This document shows positions 11,501 through 25,619 of a stretch of DNA of 64,000 bases, in pieces. The notes beneath the pieces were generated by a model that saw only the letters and a list, made by a program, of their open reading frames with translations, was not told the DNA's origin and did no database searches. Each line of letters opens with the position of its first letter. The first letter of the stretch is position 1. The position numbers and the translations under genes are program-made. This DNA comes from Penium margaritaceum (taxonomy: Eukaryota; Streptophyta; Zygnematophyceae; Desmidiales; Peniaceae), in NCBI GenBank assembly GCA_023375785.1, contig SZWC01000038.1, positions 29,582 to 93,581 on the forward strand. The letters run 5' to 3'.

Positions 11501-13150
11501 GGGAACACTAGCTGTCAACAAGAAAGCACAAAGACCTTCTATACGCAATGACACAGCGTGGTAACCATGTACAGGAACAAACCAAAGTAGGCATGTGTCA
11601 CAAACCATGACCAAACGGATTTAACAGTGTGTGGTCAACATTGAAAACTCATAACACGATTCACAACTGGTCACTGGGGGAAACCATGCGTTGGGAACAC
11701 TAGTTATCAACTAGCAAGTAGAAATATTTCAACGAGTAGTGGCACGGTGTTGCTAGCGTGCACAGTGACCAACCAAAGCCTGCATATGACACTGACTAGA
11801 GCCGAAGAAGTCCACTATGTGTGGTCAACATTGACAACTCATAACACGAGTCACAAATGGTCAGAGGGAGAGACAATGATTTTGGAACCATATGTATCGA
11901 CTAGAAAGGACAAGGAACTCCAATACGTAGTGGCACGGTGTGGCTAATATGCACACCAAACAACCAAACTAGGCATATGTCACTGACCATGACGAGAGAT
12001 TTTCAACATGGGTGGTCAACGTTGACCAACCATACTACGGGTCAAAAACGGTCAGGGGAGGAAACAATGCTATGGGAATATCAGTTCTCAACTAGCAAGT
12101 ACAACGACCTTCAGTCAGTAGTAGCACGGTGTGGCTACCATGCACAATGACCGACCAAAGTAGGCATATGTACTGCCTTTGACCAAATGAATCTGCTGTG
12201 TGTGGTCAACATTCACAACTTATGATACGAGTCACAAATGATCAGAGGGGGAGACAATGGTCTGGGAGCAAGCACAATGAGCTTCAATACGTTGTGGCAC
12301 GGTGTGGATACCATGCACGATGACCAACCAAAGTAGCCATGTGTCACTGACCATGACCAAATAATGGAACTAAGTGTGGTAAACCTTGACAACTCATAAC
12401 ACGAGTCACAAATGGTCAGGTTGGATTATAATGGTTTGTAAATACAAGTTATCAACTAGCAAGTACAAATACCTTCAATATGTAGTGGCACAGTTTGGCT
12501 ACAATGCACAGTGACCAACCAAAGTATGCATATGTCACTGACCATGAAAAAAGAATTTCACTTCGTGTGGTCAGCGTTGACAGCTCACAACACGAGTCAC
12601 TCACATTCAGAGGGGGTAACAATGGTTTGGGAACACTAGCTATCAACTAGAAAGCACAAAGACCTTCAATACGTAGTCACATGGCGTGGTAACAACGTAC
12701 GGTGACAAATGAAACTAGGCATATGTCACTAACCATGACCAAAGAATTTCAATAAGGGTATTCATTGTTCACAACCCATAACATGAATGACAAATGGTCA
12801 GGGGGGGAAACATGGTTTCAAAGCACTATGTATCTTCTAGCAAGTACAAATGTTTTTCGTATGTATTGGCACGGTGTGGCTATCGTGCACGATGACCTAT
12901 CCAAGTAGGCATACATCACTGCTCATGACCAGAGACGTTTATTGTGTTTGGTCAACGTTCAAAACTCATAATACAAGTCAGAAATGGGCAGAGGGAGAAA
13001 CAATGGTTTGGGAATACTCAGTATCGACTAGCAAGTACAAAGACCTTTGATAAGTGGTGGCACGGTGTGGCTACAATGCACAAAGACCAACCAAAGTATG
13101 CTTGTGTCCCTGAATACCATAAAAAGAGTTTCACTCTATGTAGTCAACTT

Positions 13151-13650
13151 TCTTTTTTACGCCTGGTCAATCGGAGCAATGGTTGAGAGGTTATTCAGGC
13201 TCAAAGTTGCAAAACTTGAAATTCTGTTTGTGTCAAATTTTTATGATTAAACTAACTTTGTTATCATTCATACTTTTGAAAACTGCCGTCTAATCTTACA
13301 CCCCCTTATTTTATGCCCTTTACCCATATGAACCCTTATAATGTCATTTGGACATCGTATGAACATCAGGTGCGCTGGCTTAGTGCTTATAGAGTTAGAT
13401 TCTGGAGCGGTAGGTCCTCGTACGCGGGATATAGAATAGGCTCGCGACCTGGGGGGGGGGGGGCGGCCGTGTTGTGATACCTCAACTCTACCTTCGAGCC
13501 TAAGTCGTGGGGGGGGGGGGTAGGGGGGTGTCATAATGCGGTCGCAAATCTGTCCTCCAGGTCGTCCACGGAACATCCCTCTAGGGGGGTGGGAGGGAGT
13601 ATTCCAGTGAAGACACCTACGCGTAACAAATCAACAAGAACTGACCTGGT
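13151..13650 (+). repeat. G-rich tRNA-like cassette insert, copy 3
   Basis: This copy has the same layout and junctions as copy 2. The A-box-like TGGCTTAGTGC is kept at about 13377. The segment that carries the B box in other copies is missing, since GGTAGGTCC joins straight to TCGTACGCG. A Pol III promoter would therefore be incomplete. It has long G-runs, near 13452-13463 and 13509-13527. The right junction is at GGTGTCAAAGGGAG. Confidence 0.75.
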
Positions 13651-16600
13651 GTCAAAGGGAGAAACCTTTTGCTACTTATTGACTAGAAAGTACAAAGACT
13701 TTCAACAAGTTGTAGAACAGTGTGGCTACCATGCACAATGACCAACCAGACCAGGCATGTGCCACTTACAATGACCAAATAATTTTACTATGTGTGGTCA
13801 ACGTTCACAAGCCATAATGTTTGTCACGACTTGTCAAAGGGGGGAATAATGGTTTGGGAATACTAGATACCGACTAGCAAGTACAACGACCTTCAGTCAG
13901 TAGTAGCACGGAGTGGCTACCATGCACAATGAAGGACCAAAGTAGGCTTGTGTACCGCCTTTGACCAAAGAAATCCGCTGTGTGTAGTCAATGTTGACAA
14001 CTCATTATATGAGTCACAAATGGTCAGAGGGGGGAAAATGGTTTGGGAACACGAAGTATCAACTAGCAAGCACAAGGAGCTTCAATACGTTTTGGCACGG
14101 TGTGGATACCATGCGCGATGACCAACCAAAGTAGGCATATATCACTGACCATGACCAAAAAATGTCACTATGTGTGGTACACTTTGACAACTCATAACAC
14201 GAGTCACAAATGGTCAAAGTGGAAGATAATGGTTTCTCAATACTAGTTATTGACTAGAAAGGACAAATACCTTCAATAGGTAGTGGCACAGTGTGGCTAC
14301 AATGCACAGTGACCAACCAAAGAATGCATATGCCACTGACCATGAACAAATAATTTCACTTCATGTGGTCAATGTTGACAACTCACAACACGAGTCATAG
14401 ATATTCAGAAGGGGTAACAATGGTTTGCGAACACTAGCTATCCACAAGAAAGCACAAAGACATTCGATGCATACTAACACTGTGTGGTAACCATGTACAG
14501 TGACAAACCAAAGCAGGCATTTGTCACTAACCATGACCAAAAGGATTTCACAGTGTGTGGTCAACGTTGAAAACACATAACACGAGTCACAAATGGTCAG
14601 GGGGGGATACAATGGGTTGGGAAAACTAGTTATCAACTAGCAAGTAGAAAGATTTACAACAAGTAGTGGCACGGTGTGGCTAGCGTGCACAGTAACCAAC
14701 CAAAGGATGCATATGTCCTTGACTATGACCGAAGAAGTCCACTATGTGTGGTCAACATTGAAAACTCGTAACACAAGTCACAAATGGTTAGAGGGAGAGA
14801 CAATGGTTTGGGAACCCTATGTATCAACTAGGAAGGAAGAAGAACTTCAATACTTAGTGGCACAGTGTGGCTACTATGCACACCAAACAACCAAAGTAGG
14901 CATATGTCACTGACCATGACCAGAGAATTTAAATATGGGTGGTCAACGTTCACCAACCATAACACGAGTCACAAATGGTTAGAGTAGTAGCACGGTGTGG
15001 CTACCATGCACAATGACCGACCAAAGTAGGCATATGTACTGCCTTTGACAAAAGAAATCCGCAGTGCATGGACAGCGTTGACAACTCATAACACGAATCA
15101 CAAATGGTCAGAGGGGGAAACAACGATCTGGGAACATCAGGTATCAACTAGAAAGCACAAGGACCTTCAACAAGTTGTAGCACGATGTGGATACCATGCA
15201 CGATGACCAACCAAAGTGGGCATATGTCACTGACCATGGCCAAATAATGTCAATAGGTGCGGTACACTTTGACTGCTCATAAGACGAGTCACAAATGGTC
15301 AGAGTGGAAGACAATGGTTTGTGAATACTAGTCATTGAGTAGCAATTATATATACCTGCAATATGTAGTGGCACAGCGTGGCTACCTTGCACAGTGACCA
15401 GGCAAAGTATGCATATGTCACTGACCATGACCAACGGATTTCACTTCATGTGGTCAGCGTTGACAACTGACAACACGAGTCAAATTTGGTCAAAGGGGGG
15501 TAACAGTGGTTTGGGAACACTAGCTAGTAACCAAGAAGCACAAACACCTTTAATATGTAGTGACACGGCATGGTAACCATGTACAGTGACAAACCAAAGT
15601 AAGCATATGTCACTAACCACGACCAAACGAATTTCACAGTGTGTGATCAATATTAAAAACTCATAACATGAGTCACAAACGGTGAGAAGGGGAAATAATG
15701 GGTTGGGAATACTAGTTGACAACTAGCAAGTACGAAGAATTTCAACAAGTAGTGGCACGGTTTGGCCAGCGTGCACAGTGACCAACCAAAGGATGAATAC
15801 GTCACTGCATATGACCGACGAAATCCAGTATGCGTGGTCAACATTGAAAACTCATAACACGAGTCACAAATGGTCAGAGGGATAGACAATGGTTTGGGAA
15901 CCCTATGCATGGACTAGAAAGGACAAATAACTTCAATACGTACTGGCACGGTGTGGCCACTATGCACACCAAACAACCAAACTAGGCATATGTCACTGAC
16001 CTTTACCAAAGAATTTCAATATGGGTGGTGGACGGTCACCAACCATAACACGAGTCCCAAACCGTCAGAGGGGGAAACAATGATCCGGGAATATCAGTTC
16101 TCAACTAGCAAGTACAACGCCCTCCAATCAATAGTAGCATGGTGTGGCTACCATGCACAATGACCGACCAAAGTAGGCATGTGTACTGCCTTTCACCAAA
16201 GAAATCCGCTGTGTGTGGTTAACGTTGACAACTCATAATACGAGTCACAAATATTTAGAGGGTGAAACAATTAATTGGGAACACCAGGTATCAACTAGCA
16301 AGCACAATGACCTTCAATGCGTTGTGGCACGGTGTCGATGCCATGCACGATGACCAACCAACGTATGCATATGTCACTAACCATGACCAAAGAATGTCAT
16401 TTCATGTGGTCAATGTTGACAACTCACAACACGGGTTGCAAATAGTCAGAGGGGGCTAACAATGGTTTGGGAACACAATCTTTCAACAAGAAAGCACAAA
16501 GACCTTTGACACGTAATGACACAACATGGTAACCATATACAGTGACAAACCAAAGTAGGTATGTGTCACAAACCATGACCAAACGGATTTCACAGTGTGT

Positions 16601-19600
16601 GGTCAACGTTGATAACTCATAACACAAGTCACAAATGGTCAGTGGAGGGAACCATGGGTTGGGAACACTAGTTATCAACTAGCAAGTAGCAATGTTTTCA
16701 ACAAGTAGTGGCACGGTGTGGCTAGCGTGCACAGTCACCAACCAAAAGATGCATATGCCACTGACTATGACCGAAGAAGTCCACTATGTGTGGTCAACAT
16801 TGAAAACTCATAACACAAGTCAAAAATGGTCAGAAGGAGAGACAGTGGTTTGGAAACCCTATGTATCGACTAGAAAGGACAAAAAACTTCAATACGCAGC
16901 GGCACGGTGTGGCTAATATGCACACCAAACAACCAAACTAGGCATATGTCACTGACCATGACCAGAGACTTTCAATATGGGTGGTCAACGTTGACCAACC
17001 ATAACACGAGTCAAAATGGTGAGGGGAGGAAACAATGCCATGGGAATATCAGTTATCAACTAGCAAGTACAACGACCTTCGGTCAGAAGTAGCACAATGT
17101 GGCTACCATGCACACTGACCGACCAAAGTAGGCATGTGTACTGCCTTTGACCAAAGAAATCCGCTGTGTGTGGTCAACGTTGACAAATCATAATACGAGT
17201 CACAAATAGTCAGAGGGGGAAAGAATTATTTGGGAACACCAGGTATCAACTAGCAAGCACAATGACCTTCAATACGTTGTGGCACGGTGTCAATACCATG
17301 CACGATGACCAACCAAAGTAGGCATATGTCACTGACCATGACCAAATAATATCACTAAGTGTGGTAAACATTGACAACTCATAACACAAGTCACAAATGG
17401 TCAGGGTGGAATATAATGGTTTGTGAGTATTAGTTATTGACTAGCAAGTACAAATACCTTCAATATGTAGTGGCACAGTGTGGCCACAATGCACAGTGAC
17501 CAACCAAAGTATGCATATGTCACGGACCATGAACAAAGAATTTCACTTCATGTGGTCAACATTTACAACTCACAACACGGGTCACATATAGTCAGAGGGG
17601 GCTAACAATGGTTTGGGAACACTAGTTGTCAACAAGAAAGCACAAAGACCTTCGATACGTAATGACACGGCATGGTAACCATGTACAGTAACAAACCAAA
17701 GTAGGCATGTGTCACAAACCATGACCAAACGGATTTCACAGTGTGTGGTCAACGTTGAAAACTCATAACACGAGTCACAACTGGTCACTGGGGGAAACCA
17801 TGGGCTGGGAACACTAGTTATCAACTAGCAAGTAGGAATATTTTCAACAAGTAGTGGCACGGTGTGGCTAGCGTGCACAGTGACCAACCAAAGGATGCAT
17901 ATGACACTGACTACGGCCGAAGAAGTCCACAATGTGTGGTCAACATTGACAACTCATAACACGAGTCACAAATGGTCAAAGGGAGAGACAATGGTTTGGG
18001 AACCATATGTATCGACTAGAAAGGACAAATAACCTCAATACGTAGTGGCACGGTGTGGCTAATATGCACACCAAACAACAAAACTAGGCATATGTCAACA
18101 ACCATGATGAAAGAATTCCAATATGGGTGGTCAACATTCACCAACCATAACACGAGTCACAAATGTTCAGAGGGGGAAACAATGGTCTGTGGACATCAGT
18201 TATCAACCAGCATGTACAGCGACCTTCAATCAGTATAAGCACGGTGTGGCTACCATGCACAATGACTGACCAGAGTAGGCATATGTACTACCTTTGACAA
18301 AAGAAATCCGCTGTGTGTAGTCAGTGTTGACAACTTATAATAGGAGTCAAGAATGGTCAGAGGGGAAGAGAATGGTTCATGAACACCAGGTATTTTAAGC
18401 AAGCACAAGGACCTTCAAAAAGTTGTGGCACGGTGTGGATACCATGCACGATGACCAACCAAAGTAGGCATGTGTCACTGATCATTCAAATAATGTCACT
18501 AAGTGTGGTAAACTTTGACAACCCATAACACGAGTCACAAATGGTCAGAGGGAGAGACAATGGTTTGGGAACCCTATGTATCAATCTAAAGGACAAAGAA
18601 CTTAAATACGTAGTGGCACGGTGTCGCTAATATGCACACCAAACAACCAAACTAGGCATATGTCACTGACCATGACCAGAGAATTTCAAAATGGGTGGTC
18701 AACGTTGACCAACCATAACACAAGTCAAAAACGGTCAGGGGAGGAAACAATGCCATGGGAATATGAGTTCTCAACTAGCAAGTACAACGACCTTCAGTCA
18801 GCAGTAGCATAGTGTGGATACCATGCACAATGACCGACCAAAGTAGGCATATGTACTGCCTTTGAACAAAGAAACCCGCTGTTTGTGGTCAACATTGACA
18901 GCTCATAATACGAGTAACAAATGTTCAGAGGGGGGAACAATGGTTTGGGAACACCAAGTATCAAATAGCAAGCACAAGGAGCTTCAATAAGTTGTGGCAC
19001 GGTGAGGATTCCATGCACAATGACCAACCAAAGTAGGCATATGTCACTGACCATGACCAAATAATGGCACTGAGTGCGACAAACCTTGACAACTCATAAC
19101 AAGAGTCACAAATGGTCAGGGTGGAACATAATGGTGTGTGAATACTAGCTATCAACTAGCAAGTACAAATACCTTCACTATGTAGTGGCACAGTTTGGCT
19201 ACAATGCCCAGTGACCAACAAAAGTATGCATGTGTGATTGACCATGAACAAAGAATTTCATTTCATGTGGTCAACATTTACAACTCACAACACGGGTCAC
19301 AGATAGTCAGAGGGGGCTAAAAATGGTTTGGGAACGCTAGCTGTCAACAAGAAAGCACAAAGACCTTCGATACGTAATGACATGGCGTGGTAACAATGTA
19401 CAGTAACAAACCCAAGTAGGCATGTGTCACAAACCATGACCAAACGGATTTCACAATGTGTGGTCAACATTGAAAACTCATAGCACTAGTCAAAACTGGT
19501 CAGTGGGGGAAACCATGGGATGGGAACACTAGTTATTAACTAGCAAGTTGAAAGATTTTCGACAAGTAGTGGCACGGTGTGGCTAGCGTGAACCGTGACC

Positions 19601-21572
19601 AACCAAAGGATGCACACGTCACTGGCTATGACCAAAGAAGTCCACTATGTATGGTCAACATTGACAACTCATGACACAAGTCACAAATGGTCAGAGGGAG
19701 AGACAACGATTTGGGAACCCTATGCATCGACTACAAAGGACAAAGAACTTCAATACCTAGTGGCACGGTGTGGCTACTATGCACACCAAACAACCAAACT
19801 ATGCATATGTCACCAACCATGATAAAAGAATTCCAATATGGGTGGTCAACATTCACCAACCATAACACGAGTCACAAATGGTCAAAGGGGGAAACAATGG
19901 TCTGTGGATATAAGTTGTCAACTAGCAAGTACAGCAACCTTCAATCAGTATAAGCACGGTGTGGCTACCATGCACAATGACCGACCAAAGTAGGCATATG
20001 TACTACCTTTGACCAAAGAAATCCGCTGTGTGTAGTCAGTGTTGACAACTCATAATAGGAGTCAAGGATGGTTAGATGGGGAGACAATGGTTTGTGAACA
20101 CCAGGTATTTTTAGCAAGCACAAGGACCTTCAATACGTTGTGGCACGGTGTGGATACCATGCACGATGACCAACCAAAGTAGGCATGTGTCACTGACCAT
20201 GCCCAAATAATGTCACTAAGTGTGGTCAACTTTGACAACCCATAACATGAGTCACAAATGGTCAGAGGGAGATACAATGGTTTGGGAACCCTATGTATCA
20301 ATGTAAAGGACAAAGAACTTTAATACGTAGTGGCACGGTGTGGCTAATATGCACACCAAACAACCAAACTAGGCATATGTCACTGACCATGACTAGAGAA
20401 TTTCAAAATGGGTGGTCAACGTTGACCAACCATAACACGAGTCAAAAACGGTCAGGGGATGAAACAATGCCATGGGAATATCAGTTCTCAACTAGCAAGT
20501 ACAACGACCTTCAGTCAGCAGTAGCACGGTGTGGATACCATGCACAATGACCGACTAAGGTAGGCATATGTACTGCCTTTGAACAAAGAAACCCGCTTTG
20601 TGTGGTCACCATTGACAACTCATAATACGAGTCACAAATGTTCAGAGGGGGAAACAATGGTTTGGGAACACCAAGTATCAAATAGCAAGCACAAGGAGCT
20701 TCGATAAGTTGTGGCACGGTGTGGATACCATGCACAATGACCAACCTAAGTAGGCATATGTCACTGACCATGACCAAATAATGGCACTGAGTGTGGTAAC
20801 CCTTGACAACTCATAACACGAGTCACAAATGGTCAGGGTGGAACATTATGGTGTGTGAATACTAGTTAACGAGTAGCAAGTACAAATACCTTCAATATGT
20901 AGTGGCACAGTGTGGGTACAATGCACAGTGACCAACCAAAGTATGCATATGTGACTGACCATGAAATACGAATTTCATTTCATGTGGTCAACATTTACAA
21001 CTCACAACACGGGTCACAGATAGTCAGAGGGGGCTAACAATGGTTTGGGAACTATACCTATCAACCAGAAAGCACATAGACCTTCAATACGTAGTGACAC
21101 GGCGTGGTAACCACGTACAGTGACAACCCAAACTAGGCATATGTCACTAACCATGACCAAAGAATTTCAATAAGGGTGGTCAACGTTCACAACCCATAAC
21201 ATGAGTTACAAATGGTCAGAGGGGGAAAACATGGTTTCAAAATGATATGTATCTTCTAGCAAGTGCATTTTTTTTTGTTGTATATTTTGGTATGGCGTGG
21301 CTACTGTGCACAATGACCTATCCAAGTAGGCATACATCACTGCTCATGACCAAAGAAGTTTAGTGTGTGTGGTCAACGTTCACAACTCATAATACAAGTC
21401 AAAAATGGGCAGAGGGAGAAACAATGGTTTGGGAATACTCGGTATCGACTAGCAATTACAAAGACCTTCGATAAGTGGTGGCATGGTGTGGATACCATGC
21501 ACAATGACCAACCAAAGTATGCTTGTGTCACTGAATATCATAAAAAGAGTTACACTGTGTGTAGTCAACTTT
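13651..21572 (+). repeat. Satellite array S3: hexamers then almost two 9-monomer HOR units, ending A-B-C-G-H-I
   Basis: Order by eye: I tail, J (13728), A-F (13919 on) with a shortened F, A-F (from about 15001), A (16148), a B/C hybrid, D-E-F, A-B-C-D-E (17103 on). Then F2 (18060), A2, B/E fusion, F, A-B-C-D-E, F2 (19775), A2, B/E fusion, F, A-B-C, G (21108), H (21301), I (21491). The transition from hexamer to 9-mer organisation happens inside this block. Confidence 0.88.
18060..19774 (+). repeat. 9-monomer higher-order repeat unit (F2-A2-B/E-F-A-B-C-D-E, ~1715 bp)
   Basis: The unit starting at 18060 repeats at 19775, where it runs through F, A, B and C before switching to G near 21108. Shared private markers include CAACCATGATGAAAGAATTCC in F2, ATAGGAGTCAAG in A2, the B/E fusion, and a run of TATTTTAAGC or TATTTTTAGC in place of TATCAACTAGC. 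A second pair with the F2 marker lies at 59970 and 61688 (1718 bp apart). The 9-mer can be read as a hexamer plus an F-A-B/E trimer. Confidence 0.8.
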
Positions 21573-22090
21573 CCTTCTTACGGCTGGTCAATCGGAGCAA
21601 TGGTTAAGAGGTTATTCAAGCTCAAGGTTGCAAACTTTGAAATTCCGTCTGTGTCAAGTTTTTATGATGAAACTAACTTTGTTATCATTCGTACTTTTGA
21701 AAACTACCCTCTAATCTTACACCCCCTTATTTCATGCCCTTTACCCATAGGAGCCCTTGTAATGTCATTTGGACATCATATGAACACCATGTGCGCTGGC
21801 TTAATGTTAATAGAGTTAGATTATGGAGCGGTAGGTCCTGGGTTTGAATCCTCGTAAGCGCAATATAGAATAGGCTCGCGACCTGGGGGGGGGGGGGGGC
21901 CGTGTTGTGATACCTCAACTCTACCTTCGAGCCTAAGCCGTTGGGGGGGGGGGTTGGGGGGAGGGGGATTCATAATGCGGTCCCAAATCTGTCCTCCAGG
22001 TCGTCCACAGAAGAACCCTCTAGGGGGGTGGGAGGGAGTATTCCAGTGAAGACACCTTTGCGTAACAAATCAACAACAACCAACCTGGTG
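21573..22090 (+). repeat. G-rich tRNA-like cassette insert, copy 4
   Basis: Same junctions and order as copy 2. The tRNA-like module is at 21791-21861, with a degenerate A box (TGGCTTAATGT) and an intact B-box-like GGTTTGAATCC at 21841-21851. The G-runs near 21885-21899 and 21943-21968 are the longest in this family in the window. The right edge is at CTGGTGTCAAAGGGAG. Confidence 0.75.
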
Positions 22091-25000
22091 TCAAAGGGAG
22101 AAACCTTTTGCTATTCATTGCCTAGCAAGTACAAAGACTTTCAGCAACTAGTGGAACGGTGTGGCTACCATGCACAATGACCAACCAGATTAGGCATGTG
22201 CGACTTACCATGACCAAATGATTTTACTATTTGTGGTCAACATTGACAACCCATAACATGGGTCACGAATTCTCAGAGGGGGAAACAATGGTTTGGAATT
22301 ACTAGATACCAACTAGCAAGTACAACAACCTTCAGTCAGTAGTAGCACGGTGTGGCTACCATGCACAATGACCGACCAACGTAGGCATGTGTACTACCTT
22401 TCATCAAAGGAATCCGTTGTGTGTGGTCAACGATGACAACTCATAAAACGGGTCAAAAATGGTCAAAGGGGGAAACAATATTTTGGGAACACCAAGAATG
22501 AACTAGCAAGCACAAGGAGCTTCAATACGTTGTGGCACGGTGTCGATGCCATGCACGATGACCAACCAAAGTAGGCATATGTCACTGACCATGACCAAAT
22601 AATGGCACTATGTGTGGTAAACTTTGACAGCTCATAACACGAGTCACAAATGGTCAAGATGGAAGATAACGGTTTGTGAATACTAGTTATCGACTAGAAA
22701 GTACAAATACCTTCAATTTGTAGTGGCACAGTGTGGCTACAATGCACTGTGACCAACCAATGTATGCATGTGTCACTGACCATGAACAGAGAAGTTCACT
22801 TCATGTGGTCAATGTTGACCAGTCAAAACACGATTCATATATATATTCAGAGGGGGTAACAATGGTTTGGGAACACTAGCTATCAACAAGAAAGCACAAA
22901 GACCTTCAATACGTAGTGACACGGCGTGGTAACCCTATACAGTGACAAACCAAAATAGGCATATGTCACTAACCATGACCAAACGGATTTCAGAGTATGT
23001 GCTTAAATTGAAAACGCATAACACGAGTCACAAATGGTCAGGGTGGGAAACAATGGGTTGGGAACACTAGTTATCAACTAGCAAGTACAAATACTTTCAA
23101 CAAGTAATGGCACGGTGTGGGTAGCGTTCACAGTGACCAACGAGATGATGCATATGTCCTTGACTATGACCGAAGAAGTCCAGTATGTGTGGTCAGCATT
23201 GAAAACTCATAACTCGAGTCACAAATGGTCAGAGTGAGAGACAATGGTTTGGGAACCCTATGTATTGATAAAAAAAACAAAGAACTTCAATACATAGTGG
23301 CACGGTCTGGCTACTATGCACACTAAAGAACCAAAGAAGGCACATGTCACTTACCATGACCAAAGAATTTCAATAGGGGTGGTCAACGTTCACCAACCAT
23401 AACAGGAGTCACAAATGGTCAGAGGGGGGAACAATGGTTCAGGAATATCAGTTTTCAACTAGCAAGTACAACGCCCTTTAATCAGTTGTAGCACGGTGTG
23501 GCTACCATGCACAATTACCGACCAAAGTAGGGATATGTACTGCCTTTGACCAAAGAAATCCGCTGTGTGGTCAACGTTGACAACTCACAATTAAAGTCAC
23601 AAATGGTTAGAGGTGGAAACAATGGTTTGGGAACACCAAGTATCAAATAGGAAGCACAAGGAGCTTCAATACGTTGTGGCACAGTGTGGATACCATGCAC
23701 GATGACCAACCAAACAAGGTATATGTCACTGACCATGACCAAATAATGGCACTAAGTGTGGTAAACCTTGACAACTCATAACACGAGTAACAAATGGTCA
23801 GGGTAGAATATAATGGTTTGTAAGTACTAGTTATCGACTAGCAAGTACAAATACCTTCAATATATAGTGGCATAGTGTGGCTACAATGCACAGTGACCAA
23901 CCAAAGTGTGCATATGTCACTGACCATGAACAAAGAATTTCACTTCATGTGGTCAACATTGACAACTCACAATACGAGTCATAGATAGTCAGAGGGGGCT
24001 AACAATGGTTTGGGAACACTAGCTGTCAAAAAGAAAGCACAAAGACCTTCGATACATAATGACACGGCGTGGTAACCAAGTACAGTAACAAAAAAAGTAG
24101 GCATGTGTCACAAACCATGACCAAACGGATTTCACAGTGTGTGGTCAACGTTGAAAACCCATAACACGAGTCACAACTGGTCAGTGGGGGAAGCCATGGG
24201 TTGGGAACACAAGTTATCAACAAGCAAGTAGAAAGATTTTCAACAAGTAGTGGTACGGTGTGGCTAGCGAGCACATTGACCAACCAAAGGATGCATATGT
24301 CACCGACTATGACCGAAGAAGTCCACTATGCGTGGTCAACATTGACAACTCATAACACGAGTCACAAATGGTTAGAGGGAGAGACAATGGCTTGGGAACC
24401 ATATGTATCGACTAGAAAGGACAAAGAAATTCAATACGTAGTGGCACGGTGTGGCTAATATGCACACCAAACAACCAAACTAGGCATATGTCACTGACCA
24501 TGACCAGGGAATTTCAATATGGGTGGTCAACGTTGACCAACTATAACACGAGACAAAAGCGGTCAGGGGAGGAAACAATGCTATGAGGATATCAGTTCTC
24601 AACTAACAAGTACAAAGACCTTCAGTCAGTAGTAGCACGGCGTGGCAACCATGTACAATGACCGATCAAAGTAGGCGTGTGTACTGCCTTTGAGCAAAGA
24701 AATCCACTGTGTGTGGTCAACATTGACAACTCATTATACGAGTCACAAATGGTCAGAGGGGGAAACAATGGTTTGGGAACCCCAAGTATCAAATAGCAAG
24801 CACAAGGAGCTTCAATAGGTTGTGGCACGGTGTGGATACCATGAACGATGACCTACCAAAGTAGGCATATGTCACTGACCATGACCAAATAATGGCACTA
24901 ACTGTGATCAACCTTGACAGCTCATAACATGACTCACAAATGGTCAGGGTGGAATATGATGGTTTGTGAATACTGGTTATCGACTACCAAGTACAAATAC

Positions 25001-25109
25001 CTTCAATATGTAGTGGCACAGTGTGGCTACAAGGCATAGTGACCAATCAAAGTATGCATATGTGACTGACCGTGAACAAAGACTTTCACTTCATGTGGTC
25101 AACATTTAC
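22091..25109 (+). repeat. Satellite array S4: J, two hexamers, then A-B-C interrupted by element 1
   Basis: I tail, J (22170), A-F (22360 on), A-F (23502 on), A-B (24650 on) and C (about 25030). The C monomer stops at 25109, where copia element 1 begins. Its remainder resumes at 31283 after the element, so the array was continuous before insertion. Confidence 0.9.
25105..25109 (+). repeat. Target site duplication TTTAC, left copy (element 1)
   Basis: TTTAC precedes the LTR start TGTTG. The same five bases follow the LTR end CAACA at 31283-31287. Five bp is the usual copia target duplication. The uninterrupted monomer would read CAACATTTACAACTC, as in other C monomers. Confidence 0.9.
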
Positions 25110-25617
25110 TGTTGCCATGGTGAGCCCCTTGCCATGAGTGCCGTTGATCGTACTCCCTGATTCGACCACNACCATGAAGGAATGAATGTGGATGGTCCCC
25201 TGGACCAAGGCATGCCCCTCCCCACATTGGGATGACAGGAAGGGCGCTTTGACAGGCCACCGTCGAAGCGCCTCCCGTCGCTCCCGTTCGTGGGTATGGT
25301 GGGCGGCTCGACTCCACCAAGGGTTACTTCGACATCCGTAGCAGGGGCTCTACTGCTCCAATTTGGGCGTGCTTGGATGCGTTGGAAAGCTAAGAATATA
25401 GGCTATAAGAATCTGATGTAAGCTTCCTATGCTACATAACTAAAATGTGTTTCAATTCAGATCTACTGAATGCGACGAGTTCTGCCCACTCTTGCCCGTG
25501 ATCCTTGTGCTCCACACTCTTCACCATTGGTGTCTATTGGCTGCCCAAACCTTGGTAGCATGTATCACTGAGAGCTAGGCATCCTTGAGGGTGCCTCCAC
25601 ACCCACTAGAGCCAACA
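25110..25617 (+). mobile_element. 5' LTR of element 1
   Basis: Starts TGTTGCCATGG and ends GAGCCAACA, matching the ends of the 3' LTR. It is 508 bp as assembled against 729 bp for the 3' LTR. The difference falls at the N at 25170 and is probably an assembly gap. Confidence 0.9.
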
Positions 25618-25619
25618 AA

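Larger units (their letters stand above)
4292..13150 (+). repeat. Satellite array S2: mixed hexamers, one partial 9-mer and several hybrid junctions
   Basis: Order by eye: I tail, J (4370), short A (4561), B (4701), C, D, E, F (5622), A (5813), a single-N join, A (6099), B-F (6290-7243). An A/B hybrid (7244) follows, then C-D-E, variant F2 (7942), A2, a B/E fusion and F (8513). Then come A-F (8703-9849), A-B-C (9850), a G/D hybrid (10422), E-F, A-F (10989-12136), short A (12137), B-C-G-H-I. Shortened A monomers at 4561 and 12137 and the A/B hybrid at 7244 look like unequal-exchange products. Two N joins (4944, 5957) carry repeated flanks, so monomer counts near them are unreliable. Confidence 0.88.

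Noticed and set aside
191-25109. Dozens of recurrent 60-100-residue open frames on both strands (for example those starting MWLACTVTNQRMHMSLTM)
   Set aside because: They fall in phase with satellite monomers of ~190-193 bp. Most such lengths are not multiples of three, so frames change between monomers. There is no domain, no codon signature and no conserved start context; they are by-products of the repeat. The same holds for the arrays at 31283-54381 and 59100-63077.
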